This document shows, piece by piece, positions 26,458 through 32,688 of a stretch of 32,688 nucleotides of DNA (positions within the stretch are counted from its first letter, which is position 1; each line of letters opens with the position of its first letter). Under the pieces are notes generated by a model. It was not told the origin of the DNA. It saw nothing but the letters and a program-made list of their open reading frames with translations, and searched no databases. The stretch is from Flavipsychrobacter sp. (GTDB lineage: Bacteria; Bacteroidota; Bacteroidia; Chitinophagales; Chitinophagaceae): the NCBI GenBank assembly GCA_025963465.1, contig JAOQAP010000236.1, positions 1 to 32,688 on the forward strand, given 5' to 3'. The position numbers and the translations under genes are program-made.

Positions 26458-27615
26458 ATGCATTCAAATAAAAAAGCAGTCATTTTTTCTGCAGTAAGCG
26501 CGTTGTTATTGCCGGCCGTAAGTTTTGCAGCCACAACTACACCGGATGAGAAAGCTCCGGAATACAACATGACGCTACTGTGCCTGGTGGGACTTATATT
26601 GATCCTGGTATTTGTGATCGGGATGGTCGGCAATACATTGCGCCAGCTTACCGCAATGGTGAGGGAAAAAAACAGGAAAGAAAGGCAAAGCAAAGCAAAC
26701 GCGGCAAAAACCACGTTGGTATTATTGCTCCTCTTCTCTTCATTTCATTCGTTTGCAGGCACATGGATCGATGAATTCATGATGCATACGCCTAAATCCA
26801 TCAGTGGTATCCCAACAGCCGACTTCTATACACTTGTAGGCATTATCTCTCTGGAGTTGCTCGTGATATTCGTACTGACCATCTGCACCAATATCATGTT
26901 AAAAATAATCCGCAACATTCCTGATCTGCAGGTAAAGGCAACAGCGGTTGTAAAAAAGAACTGGTTCTGGGACAAATTCAACAGTGCGGCTTCTATTGAA
27001 AAAGAGAAAGACATCCTGCTTGACCACAACTATGACGGCATCATGGAGTTGGATAACAGCCTGCCGCCATGGTGGAAGTATGGTTTCTACGTCACCATAC
27101 TAGTCAGTTTTATTTACGTCTATCGTTTTCATGTTTCTCATGACGGCTTAAGCCAGCTGGAAGAATACACCGAAGAGATGAGACAAGGCGAAGAAGACAA
27201 AGCCGAATACCTGGCCAAGTCTGCAAACAATGTAGATGAGAATACAGTAACGCTTCTTACATCAGGCACCGACGTTGCTGCCGGCAAAGAAACCTTTGTT
27301 AAGAACTGCGCGGCTTGTCACCTGGCAGACGGTGGCGGTACTGTGGGGCCAAACCTGACCGATGATTACTGGCTTCATGGTGGTGGCCTGAAAGACATTT
27401 TCAAAACAATAAAATACGGCTGGCAGGACAAAGGAATGAAGAGCTGGAAGGACGACCTATCGCCAAAGCAGATACAGGAAGTGGCCAGCTTTATCAAATC
27501 ACTGAAAGGAACGCATCCGCTGACGCCTAAAGCGCCACAAGGAGATATCTATCTAGAAGCTGTACCAAAAGAAAATACAGATAGTGCAAAAACGCCAAAA
27601 ATAGCAGGCAAATAA
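26458..27615 (+). CDS. ccoP: CcoP, mono-haem cytochrome c subunit of cbb3 oxidase
   Basis: The product is 385 aa. The N-terminus has a signal-like hydrophobic stretch, and additional hydrophobic segments lie near 37-60, 86-102, 122-145 and 204-222, more than the classical single TM. The CcoP N-terminal domain ends in NSLPPWWKYGFYVTI, the mark of the family. Only one haem c site is seen, CAACH (C284-H288), where proteobacterial CcoP has two. The Lys/Pro-rich end has no second site. Such mono-haem CcoP is common in Bacteroidota. It starts 24 nt after ccoQ. Confidence 0.95.
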   Translation: MHSNKKAVIFSAVSALLLPAVSFAATTTPDEKAPEYNMTLLCLVGLILILVFVIGMVGNTLRQLTAMVREKNRKERQSKANAAKTTLVLLLLFSSFHSFAGTWIDEFMMHTPKSISGIPTADFYTLVGIISLELLVIFVLTICTNIMLKIIRNIPDLQVKATAVVKKNWFWDKFNSAASIEKEKDILLDHNYDGIMELDNSLPPWWKYGFYVTILVSFIYVYRFHVSHDGLSQLEEYTEEMRQGEEDKAEYLAKSANNVDENTVTLLTSGTDVAAGKETFVKNCAACHLADGGGTVGPNLTDDYWLHGGGLKDIFKTIKYGWQDKGMKSWKDDLSPKQIQEVASFIKSLKGTHPLTPKAPQGDIYLEAVPKENTDSAKTPKIAGK

Positions 27616-27632
27616 CAGTTGCAATCATTATT

Positions 27633-29042
27633 ATGAGTGATCAAACAGGAATACCATCATCTTTTCGGGATAAGGTAGCGACGATAGATAAGAAGGGAAA
27701 GAGAGTATGGATATTCCCGCAGCAGCCTGATGGCAAATTTTATTCGTTGCGCAAAGCATTTACTATATTCTACCTGCTGCTGTTCTTTGGTTTGCCCTTT
27801 TTGAAAGTAAAAGGCCACCCGCTGTTTTTGATCAATATCCTGGAGCGTAAGTTCATTCTTTTCGGGCAAATATTCTGGCCACAGGATTTCTTCATATTTG
27901 CTTTGGGCATGGTAGTATTTATTGTGTTCATTGCATTGTTCACCGTTGTTTTTGGAAGGGTGTTTTGCGGCTGGGCCTGTCCACAAACAATTTTTATGGA
28001 AATGGTATTCAGGAGAATAGAGTACCTGATAGAAGGCACGGCGGCAGAACAAAAGCTTCTGGCGAAAGCTAAATGGGATACAGATAAAATTTTTAAGAAA
28101 GTAGGTAAATGGATAGCTTTCTGGTTGATGAGTTTCCTGATAGCCAATACATTTCTTGCATACATCATTGGGGTATCGGAAATGTACAAAATGATCACAG
28201 ACCCTTTCCTGTCGCATATCGGCACCTTCATATCATTGGCAACATTTACAACAATTTTCTTTTTTGTCTACCTCTGGATGCGTGAACAGATATGTACCGT
28301 CATCTGCCCATACGGACGTATGCAGGGTGTGCTGCTCGACCGCAATTCCATGATCGTGGCCTATGATTATAAAAGAGGTGAATCAAGGGCTAAGTTCCAT
28401 AAAAATGAACAGCGTACTGCAGGCGACTGCATCGATTGTGAGCAGTGTGTTAAGGTTTGCCCAACAGGTATAGATATACGTAACGGCACACAACTGGAGT
28501 GCATTAACTGTACCGCCTGCATAGATGCCTGCGACAAAATGATGGACGCTGTAAACCTGCCAAAGGGGTTGATAAGGATGGCATCTGAAAATAATATCGC
28601 AAAAAACAGACCTTGGGTATTCACTGTTAAAATGAAAGCTTACAGCCTTGTGATGTGTATCTTATTAGGCGTTCTTGTATGGTTATTGACAAGCCGCACT
28701 GACATAGGCATTACACTGTTACGAACGCCCGGACAGCTATACCAGGAACAACCTAAAAATGAAATGAGCAACCTGTACAATTACAAAATGCTCAATAAAA
28801 CCTTTGAAGAAAAAGAAATAGAACTGGTACCGGAAAACTTTACCGGATCTATAAAACTGATCGGAGAGACCAGGTTGAAGATACCCAAGGACGGGATAGT
28901 GTCAGGAAGTATGTTCGTATACCTGAACAAGAGCTCAATTAAATCAAGGAAGACCCGCTTGAAAATAGGCGTTTATGAACATGGTAAGAAGATCAGCACT
29001 ATCACGACATCATTTTTGGGGCCATTTAATGACGGTAACTAA
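27633..29042 (+). CDS. ccoG: CcoG, cbb3 oxidase accessory Fe-S protein
   Basis: The product is 469 aa. Several membrane segments are seen, with Cys motifs CGWACPQT and CTVICPYGR and a ferredoxin-type pair from residue 266 (CIDCEQCVKVCP and CINCTACIDACD). The periplasmic Ig-like C-terminal domain follows (about 375-469). CcoG is needed for copper reduction and delivery to the cbb3 CuB site. It starts 18 nt after ccoP. Confidence 0.95.
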   Translation: MSDQTGIPSSFRDKVATIDKKGKRVWIFPQQPDGKFYSLRKAFTIFYLLLFFGLPFLKVKGHPLFLINILERKFILFGQIFWPQDFFIFALGMVVFIVFIALFTVVFGRVFCGWACPQTIFMEMVFRRIEYLIEGTAAEQKLLAKAKWDTDKIFKKVGKWIAFWLMSFLIANTFLAYIIGVSEMYKMITDPFLSHIGTFISLATFTTIFFFVYLWMREQICTVICPYGRMQGVLLDRNSMIVAYDYKRGESRAKFHKNEQRTAGDCIDCEQCVKVCPTGIDIRNGTQLECINCTACIDACDKMMDAVNLPKGLIRMASENNIAKNRPWVFTVKMKAYSLVMCILLGVLVWLLTSRTDIGITLLRTPGQLYQEQPKNEMSNLYNYKMLNKTFEEKEIELVPENFTGSIKLIGETRLKIPKDGIVSGSMFVYLNKSSIKSRKTRLKIGVYEHGKKISTITTSFLGPFNDGN

Positions 29043-29052
29043 AAATAATTTT

Positions 29053-29499
29053 ATGAACATAAGTTGGGGATGGAGAATAGGAATAGGTTACGGAGGATTT
29101 GTCATCCTGATACTATGCCTTGTTACGGCAAGTAGCCGTCAGAAGATAGATCTTGTTTCCAAAGACTATTATAAAGATGAAATTGCCTACCAGGGTGTAC
29201 TGGATGCTAGTAAGAACCAGGCAAATCTTGCCGGCTCTATAGCTATACATGCAAATGCAAGTGACATCATTATTGATTTTCCCGGAGAATTCAATAACAC
29301 CTTACTCAAAGGCAATGTGAACCTTTATTCGGCAGCAAACAAGGACTGGGACAAGAACTTCGCGATCAATACCAGCAATAACCAGCTAACCATTCCAAGA
29401 ACCCAACTGATGCCGACTATATACACCATCAAAGTGAGCTATACCGCAGGAGGGAAAACCTACTATTACGAGACCGAGATAAACCTGCACACTTCATGA
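29053..29499 (+). CDS. ccoH: CcoH/FixH, cbb3 assembly protein
   Basis: The product is 148 aa from ATG 29053 (MNISWGWRIGIGYGGF...). The track's 28975 start overlaps ccoG and is not needed; the FixH family begins near this Trp-rich stretch. One membrane segment (IGIGYGGFVILILCLV) precedes the conserved LVSKDYYKDEIAYQ and a beta-rich domain. It helps assemble the cbb3 complex. Its TGA overlaps the next gene (ATGA). Confidence 0.92.
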   Translation: MNISWGWRIGIGYGGFVILILCLVTASSRQKIDLVSKDYYKDEIAYQGVLDASKNQANLAGSIAIHANASDIIIDFPGEFNNTLLKGNVNLYSAANKDWDKNFAINTSNNQLTIPRTQLMPTIYTIKVSYTAGGKTYYYETEINLHTS

Positions 29500-30203
29500 T
29501 ACCCGTAGCTGCAATGGCTTTTTTAATGGGTCTCACAGGAAGCCTGCATTGTGCAGGCATGTGCGGCCCCATCATGCTGTTCATGCCATTTCATCATTTT
29601 TCCGGCTTTCGCAAGGCTGCGGCTATTGCATTATACCACCTCGCCCGCATATCAGTATATGCATCTATGGCTTTGATCGTTTATTCATTCAGAGAAGCCT
29701 TTAACCCAAAGATCCAGCAATTTATCTCTATAACACTGGGAAGCCTGTTCCTGGTAGCCGGAATTTTGTCATTCGTGCCGGTAAACAGGAAAATCAACAT
29801 AAAACTTCCCTGGGCAGAATTTGCAAAGCGGCAACTGAGCCATTTTATCGGCAACCCTACATTTTCATCTATTGCAATATCAGGTGTGCTCAACGGGATG
29901 CTCCCATGCGGGTTAGTTTACATGATGCTATCCGCCATACTGGTATTACATTCCCCTCTGCAGGCAATATCTTTTGCGTATTTTTTTGGCGCAGGTACAC
30001 TCCCAATGTTAATCAGCATCATTTTGTTCAGAAGTCGCATTAATCTGGGGCGAGATGCCCGCATAAAGGCCCTTACACCAATTATAGTATTCTCTTTCGG
30101 GTGTCTGTTCCTGTTAAGAGGCTTAAATCTTGGCATTCCTTATCTAAGCCCGAAAGTGACCATAACAAACGGACAGATGCACTCCTGCTGTCATAAAAAA
30201 TGA
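29496..30203 (+). CDS. DsbD_2/TauE-SafE-like membrane protein at the end of the cco operon
   Basis: The product is 235 aa with about six membrane segments. The N-terminal LTGSLHCAGMCGPIML and GMLPCGLVYMML repeats carry paired Cys and resemble the DsbD transmembrane core (family DsbD_2/UreH-like). The C-terminus has CCHKK, a possible metal site. In Bacteroidota it follows ccoH and is often annotated sulfite exporter, but copper or thiol transfer to the oxidase fits better; this is inference. Its stop overlaps the first Fnr-like site of the kinase promoter, so there is no spacer or terminator between the operons. Confidence 0.88.
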   Translation: MIPVAAMAFLMGLTGSLHCAGMCGPIMLFMPFHHFSGFRKAAAIALYHLARISVYASMALIVYSFREAFNPKIQQFISITLGSLFLVAGILSFVPVNRKINIKLPWAEFAKRQLSHFIGNPTFSSIAISGVLNGMLPCGLVYMMLSAILVLHSPLQAISFAYFFGAGTLPMLISIILFRSRINLGRDARIKALTPIIVFSFGCLFLLRGLNLGIPYLSPKVTITNGQMHSCCHKK

Positions 30204-30265
30204 TCGTAATCACGTGACTTCCTGATTTTAATCATGTTTTAGCACTCATTGACCTTCTAAATTTA
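30201..30265 (+). promoter_or_regulatory. Fnr-like promoter of the histidine kinase/Crp-fusion unit
   Basis: Two perfect palindromes, TGATCGTAATCA (30201-30212) and TGATTTTAATCA (30223-30234), have centres 22 bp apart. TAAATTTA (30258-30265; one mismatch) is a -7 box 29.5 bp after the proximal centre. The predicted start is near 30270, leaving a very short leader before ATG 30274. The distal site overlaps the stop codon of the upstream membrane protein gene. Confidence 0.85.
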
Positions 30266-30273
30266 TCTGTATT

Positions 30274-31989
30274 ATGCCCAATAAAAAGATAAATAAAAAG
30301 TCAGCAAGCAAATCAGGAGAAATGGGCTTACATTTAAGCATGCCGTTTACTACAAATAATGATACATTTCATGCTTTATTTAATTATGCGAGCATAGGAA
30401 TTCTCATCACCAATGCCAGCGGTGAGATACTGATGGCCAACAAATACATTGAGCAGCAATTCGGCTATGAGCTGGGAGAACTCATTGGCAAGAAAGTTGA
30501 GATATTGATACCGCCACGTTATGGCGCCAGGCATGTAAAGCACAGGGAGGGGTATAGCGAAAATCCGCACAGCCGCCCAATGGGCCTGGGCATGGAACTA
30601 TCCGGATTGAGAAAAGATGGTTCTGAGTTCCCGGTAGAGGTGAGCCTGGGGCATTATAAAATAGAAAACGACAACTATTCACTGGCGTTCATAAATGACA
30701 TTACCCAAAGAAAAGAAACCGAGCAGGCCGTTATTCAATTAAATGCGCACCTTGAAGAAAAAGTGAAAGAAGGTTCTCAATCTTTAGCTATTACTGTTGA
30801 ACAACTAAGCAGCCAGATAAAGGAAACAGAAAGAAAAGATGCCGAACTGGAACGTGTCAATACTTTTTTAAATAACATCTGGAACCATGCCGGCGCTATC
30901 ATATTTGTTTCTGACAAAGCAGGCCTGTTACAGTTTTTCAATCCATCGGCAGAGAAATGGCTGGGCTATAGCGCAGCAGAGGCAATAGGAAAGCTGAACG
31001 TGCTGGATTTTCACCTGGAAGAAGAACTTGTTCAAAAGGCCCATGAACTTTCAGGCAGATCTGGGCAAACGATAAGTTCCGGATTCGACGTTTTCGTAAC
31101 AGCTATGGCTTTAGGCGTCAATAATAACCAGGAGTGGCATTATGTAAGAAATGACGGCAGTACTTTTTTTGTATCGTTAAACATTACGCAGCTTAAGGAC
31201 AATCACAACAACGTGTCGGGCTACCTGGGCATAGCGATCGACATATCTGAAAAAAAGAAAGCGGAAACGGAGCTGAGAGCTGCTCTTGAGAAAGAAAAAG
31301 AGCTGAACGAGCTGAAATCCCGTTTTGTATCAATGGCATCCCATGAATTCAGAACGCCTTTGAGTGCCGTATTATCTTCGGCATACCTGCTATCAAGATA
31401 CGAGAAAACGGAAGAGCAACCTCAGCGGGAAAAACACATACAGAGGATCGTTTCTTCGGTAACATCACTTACAGAAATACTGAATGATTTTCTTTCTGTC
31501 GGGAAAATTGAAGAAGGAAATATTGAAGCCAACTACAAAGAATACGATATTAAAGAACAAATGCACGAAATAGTGCAGGAAGTGCAGCATCTGCTAAAAA
31601 AAGAACAAACCATATCGTACCAACATAACGGCACTACTTCATCAGTATACATGGATGCGTCCATGATGAAGCATATTGTGATCAATCTGCTTTCCAATGC
31701 GATCAAGTTTTCTAGTGAGCAATCCATCATAGAACTACTTACCGAAACAACAAAAGGCAAACTAGCTTTATCTGTAAAAGACTATGGCATAGGAATACCT
31801 GAAGAAGATATACATAACTTATCGAAGCGCTTTTTCAGATCTTCTAACGTTACAAATATACAAGGCACGGGGTTGGGCTTACATATAGTAAGCAAGTACG
31901 CAGAGCTGATGAATGGCATTATCAACTGTAAAAGCGAATTAGGCACAGGAACAAAGTTTACAATCACGTTTGCAAACAACAAACCATAG
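30274..31989 (+). CDS. PAS-PAS hybrid-free histidine kinase
   Basis: The product is 571 aa with no membrane segments, so it is a cytoplasmic sensor. PAS 1 (about 25-150) ends in RKDGSEFPVEVSLGHYKI, PAS 2 (about 195-325) in NDGSTFFVSLNITQLKD, and coiled-coil-like linkers join them. The HisKA box is SHEFRTPLSAVLSS with H357. The HATPase domain shows NLLSNAIKF (N box), DYGIGIPEE (G1) and GTGLGLHIVSKY (G2). PAS 1 resembles FixL-type sensors by layout, but the FixL haem-binding His does not align (an Arg falls there and a His two residues earlier), so haem binding is not supported. The receiver gene follows after 4 nt. Confidence 0.93.
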   Translation: MPNKKINKKSASKSGEMGLHLSMPFTTNNDTFHALFNYASIGILITNASGEILMANKYIEQQFGYELGELIGKKVEILIPPRYGARHVKHREGYSENPHSRPMGLGMELSGLRKDGSEFPVEVSLGHYKIENDNYSLAFINDITQRKETEQAVIQLNAHLEEKVKEGSQSLAITVEQLSSQIKETERKDAELERVNTFLNNIWNHAGAIIFVSDKAGLLQFFNPSAEKWLGYSAAEAIGKLNVLDFHLEEELVQKAHELSGRSGQTISSGFDVFVTAMALGVNNNQEWHYVRNDGSTFFVSLNITQLKDNHNNVSGYLGIAIDISEKKKAETELRAALEKEKELNELKSRFVSMASHEFRTPLSAVLSSAYLLSRYEKTEEQPQREKHIQRIVSSVTSLTEILNDFLSVGKIEEGNIEANYKEYDIKEQMHEIVQEVQHLLKKEQTISYQHNGTTSSVYMDASMMKHIVINLLSNAIKFSSEQSIIELLTETTKGKLALSVKDYGIGIPEEDIHNLSKRFFRSSNVTNIQGTGLGLHIVSKYAELMNGIINCKSELGTGTKFTITFANNKP

Positions 31990-31993
31990 CGAA

Positions 31994-32688
31994 ATGAAAA
32001 CAATTCTGGTAATAGAAGACAATGAAGATATAAGGGAAAATGTAGAAGAGATACTAACACTGTCTGGCTATAATGTATTGACGGCACCAAACGGGAAAGA
32101 AGGCGTAGATACTGCTCAAAAAAACATTCCGGATCTTATCATTTGTGACATTATGATGCCCGGCATTGACGGCTACGGCGTATTACACGTACTGCATAAA
32201 GACCCGCAAACACAGAATATTCCTTTTATCTTTCTTACTTCTAAAAGTGAAAGAGGCGATTTCAGGGCAGCAATGGAGATGGGTGCGGATGACTACATAA
32301 CAAAACCTTTTTCGGGCAATGAACTACTTAATGCTATAGAAAGCAGGCTAAAAAAGAATGAGATCATTAAGAAAAATTTTTCTGCTGACCTACAAGGATT
32401 GAATGAACTGAGATCTTCAATAAGCAACAATAAAACACTGGAAGAACTTACCGCGGAAAGCAATGTAAACGGCTATAAGAAAAAACAAGTAATTTATAAG
32501 CAAGCCAATCATCCGCATTACCTGTTCTACATAGTGAAAGGGAAAGTAAAAACTTTCAAAACACATGAAGATGGAAAAGATCTTGTTATAGACCTGTATA
32601 ACGAAGGAGATTTTTTTGGCTATACTACCCTCCTTGAAAGTGCTATTTATAAGGAAACCGCAGAAGCAATTGAAGAAACCGAACTGGC
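31994..32688 (+). CDS. Response regulator fused to Crp/Fnr-type cNMP-binding domain, 3' end outside window
   Basis: 231 complete codons are visible, open to the edge. The N-terminal receiver domain has the acidic pair (ED at 8-9), phosphorylation site D52 (IICDIMMPG), LTSK and TKPFS. A helical linker follows (about 120-160), then a cyclic-nucleotide-binding fold from about residue 165 (YLFYIVKGKVKTFK ... YNEGDFFGYTTLL). The helix-turn-helix expected in the family lies beyond the edge and is not seen. This is a two-component regulator with Crp/Fnr output, co-transcribed with the kinase, and a prime candidate to bind the Fnr-like sites in this window (inference). Confidence 0.9.
   Translation, partial: MKTILVIEDNEDIRENVEEILTLSGYNVLTAPNGKEGVDTAQKNIPDLIICDIMMPGIDGYGVLHVLHKDPQTQNIPFIFLTSKSERGDFRAAMEMGADDYITKPFSGNELLNAIESRLKKNEIIKKNFSADLQGLNELRSSISNNKTLEELTAESNVNGYKKKQVIYKQANHPHYLFYIVKGKVKTFKTHEDGKDLVIDLYNEGDFFGYTTLLESAIYKETAEAIEETEL

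Noticed and set aside
30376-30690. PAS 1 as a haem-based oxygen sensor
   Set aside because: The FixL haem His is not conserved in register; reported as an open question instead of a call.

Overview
The window looks like a chromosomal segment of a Bacteroidota bacterium, most likely of the Chitinophagaceae type. The reasons are secreted M4 peptidases with Ig-like arrays and a type IX secretion (T9SS) C-terminal sorting domain, a fused CcoNO cbb3 oxidase with mono-haem CcoP, promoter -7 boxes of the TAnnTTTG type, and no evident Shine-Dalgarno reliance. The genus call is inference; nothing in the window is a taxonomic marker.

Layout. (1) 1-10.4 kb, minus strand: two tandem paralogous thermolysin-family (M4) secreted peptidases. 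The left one runs off the window and carries at least 15 tandem Ig-like repeats of about 72 aa; the right one is complete and ends in a T9SS domain. A 25-bp perfect hairpin terminator lies between them. (2) 10.5-13.1 kb: small housekeeping or stress genes (YbjQ-like, DUF3606-like), an MscS channel and a TSUP permease. (3) 13.2-15.4 kb, minus: a CPBP membrane protease translationally coupled to a beta-CASP/MBL RNase-like enzyme. (4) 15.5-20.4 kb, plus: an MBL-rhodanese fusion (persulfide dioxygenase-like), a single rhodanese, a degenerate hemerythrin/RIC-like protein and the copper P-type ATPase CcoI. (5) 20.6-23.8 kb: a small helical protein (minus), then YodC-like, LOG-like, universal stress protein and a VTT-like membrane protein. 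(6) 23.9-30.2 kb: the cbb3 oxidase operon ccoS-ccoNO-ccoQ-ccoP-ccoG-ccoH plus a DsbD_2/TauE-like membrane protein. (7) 30.3 kb to the end: a PAS-PAS histidine kinase and a response regulator fused to a Crp/Fnr-type cyclic-nucleotide-binding domain (truncated by the window edge).

How it fits together. The strongest non-obvious signal is a shared promoter architecture in six intergenic regions (seven promoters). Each has a pair of Fnr-like palindromes, TGAY-N4-RTCA or close variants, with centres exactly 22 bp apart, and the proximal centre lies exactly 29.5 bp before a TAnnTTTG-like -7 box. With transcription starting about 12 bp after the start of the -7 box, the sites sit near -63.5 and -41.5. 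The units covered are the CPBP/MBL operon, the MBL-rhodanese operon (these two diverge from one shared site pair), RIC-like-ccoI, the 128-codon minus-strand gene, yodC-LOG, the cbb3 operon and the kinase/Crp-fusion operon itself. This marks a compact local regulon, probably for microaerobic growth, sulfur stress and redox stress, and the Crp-fused response regulator is the obvious but unproven candidate regulator.
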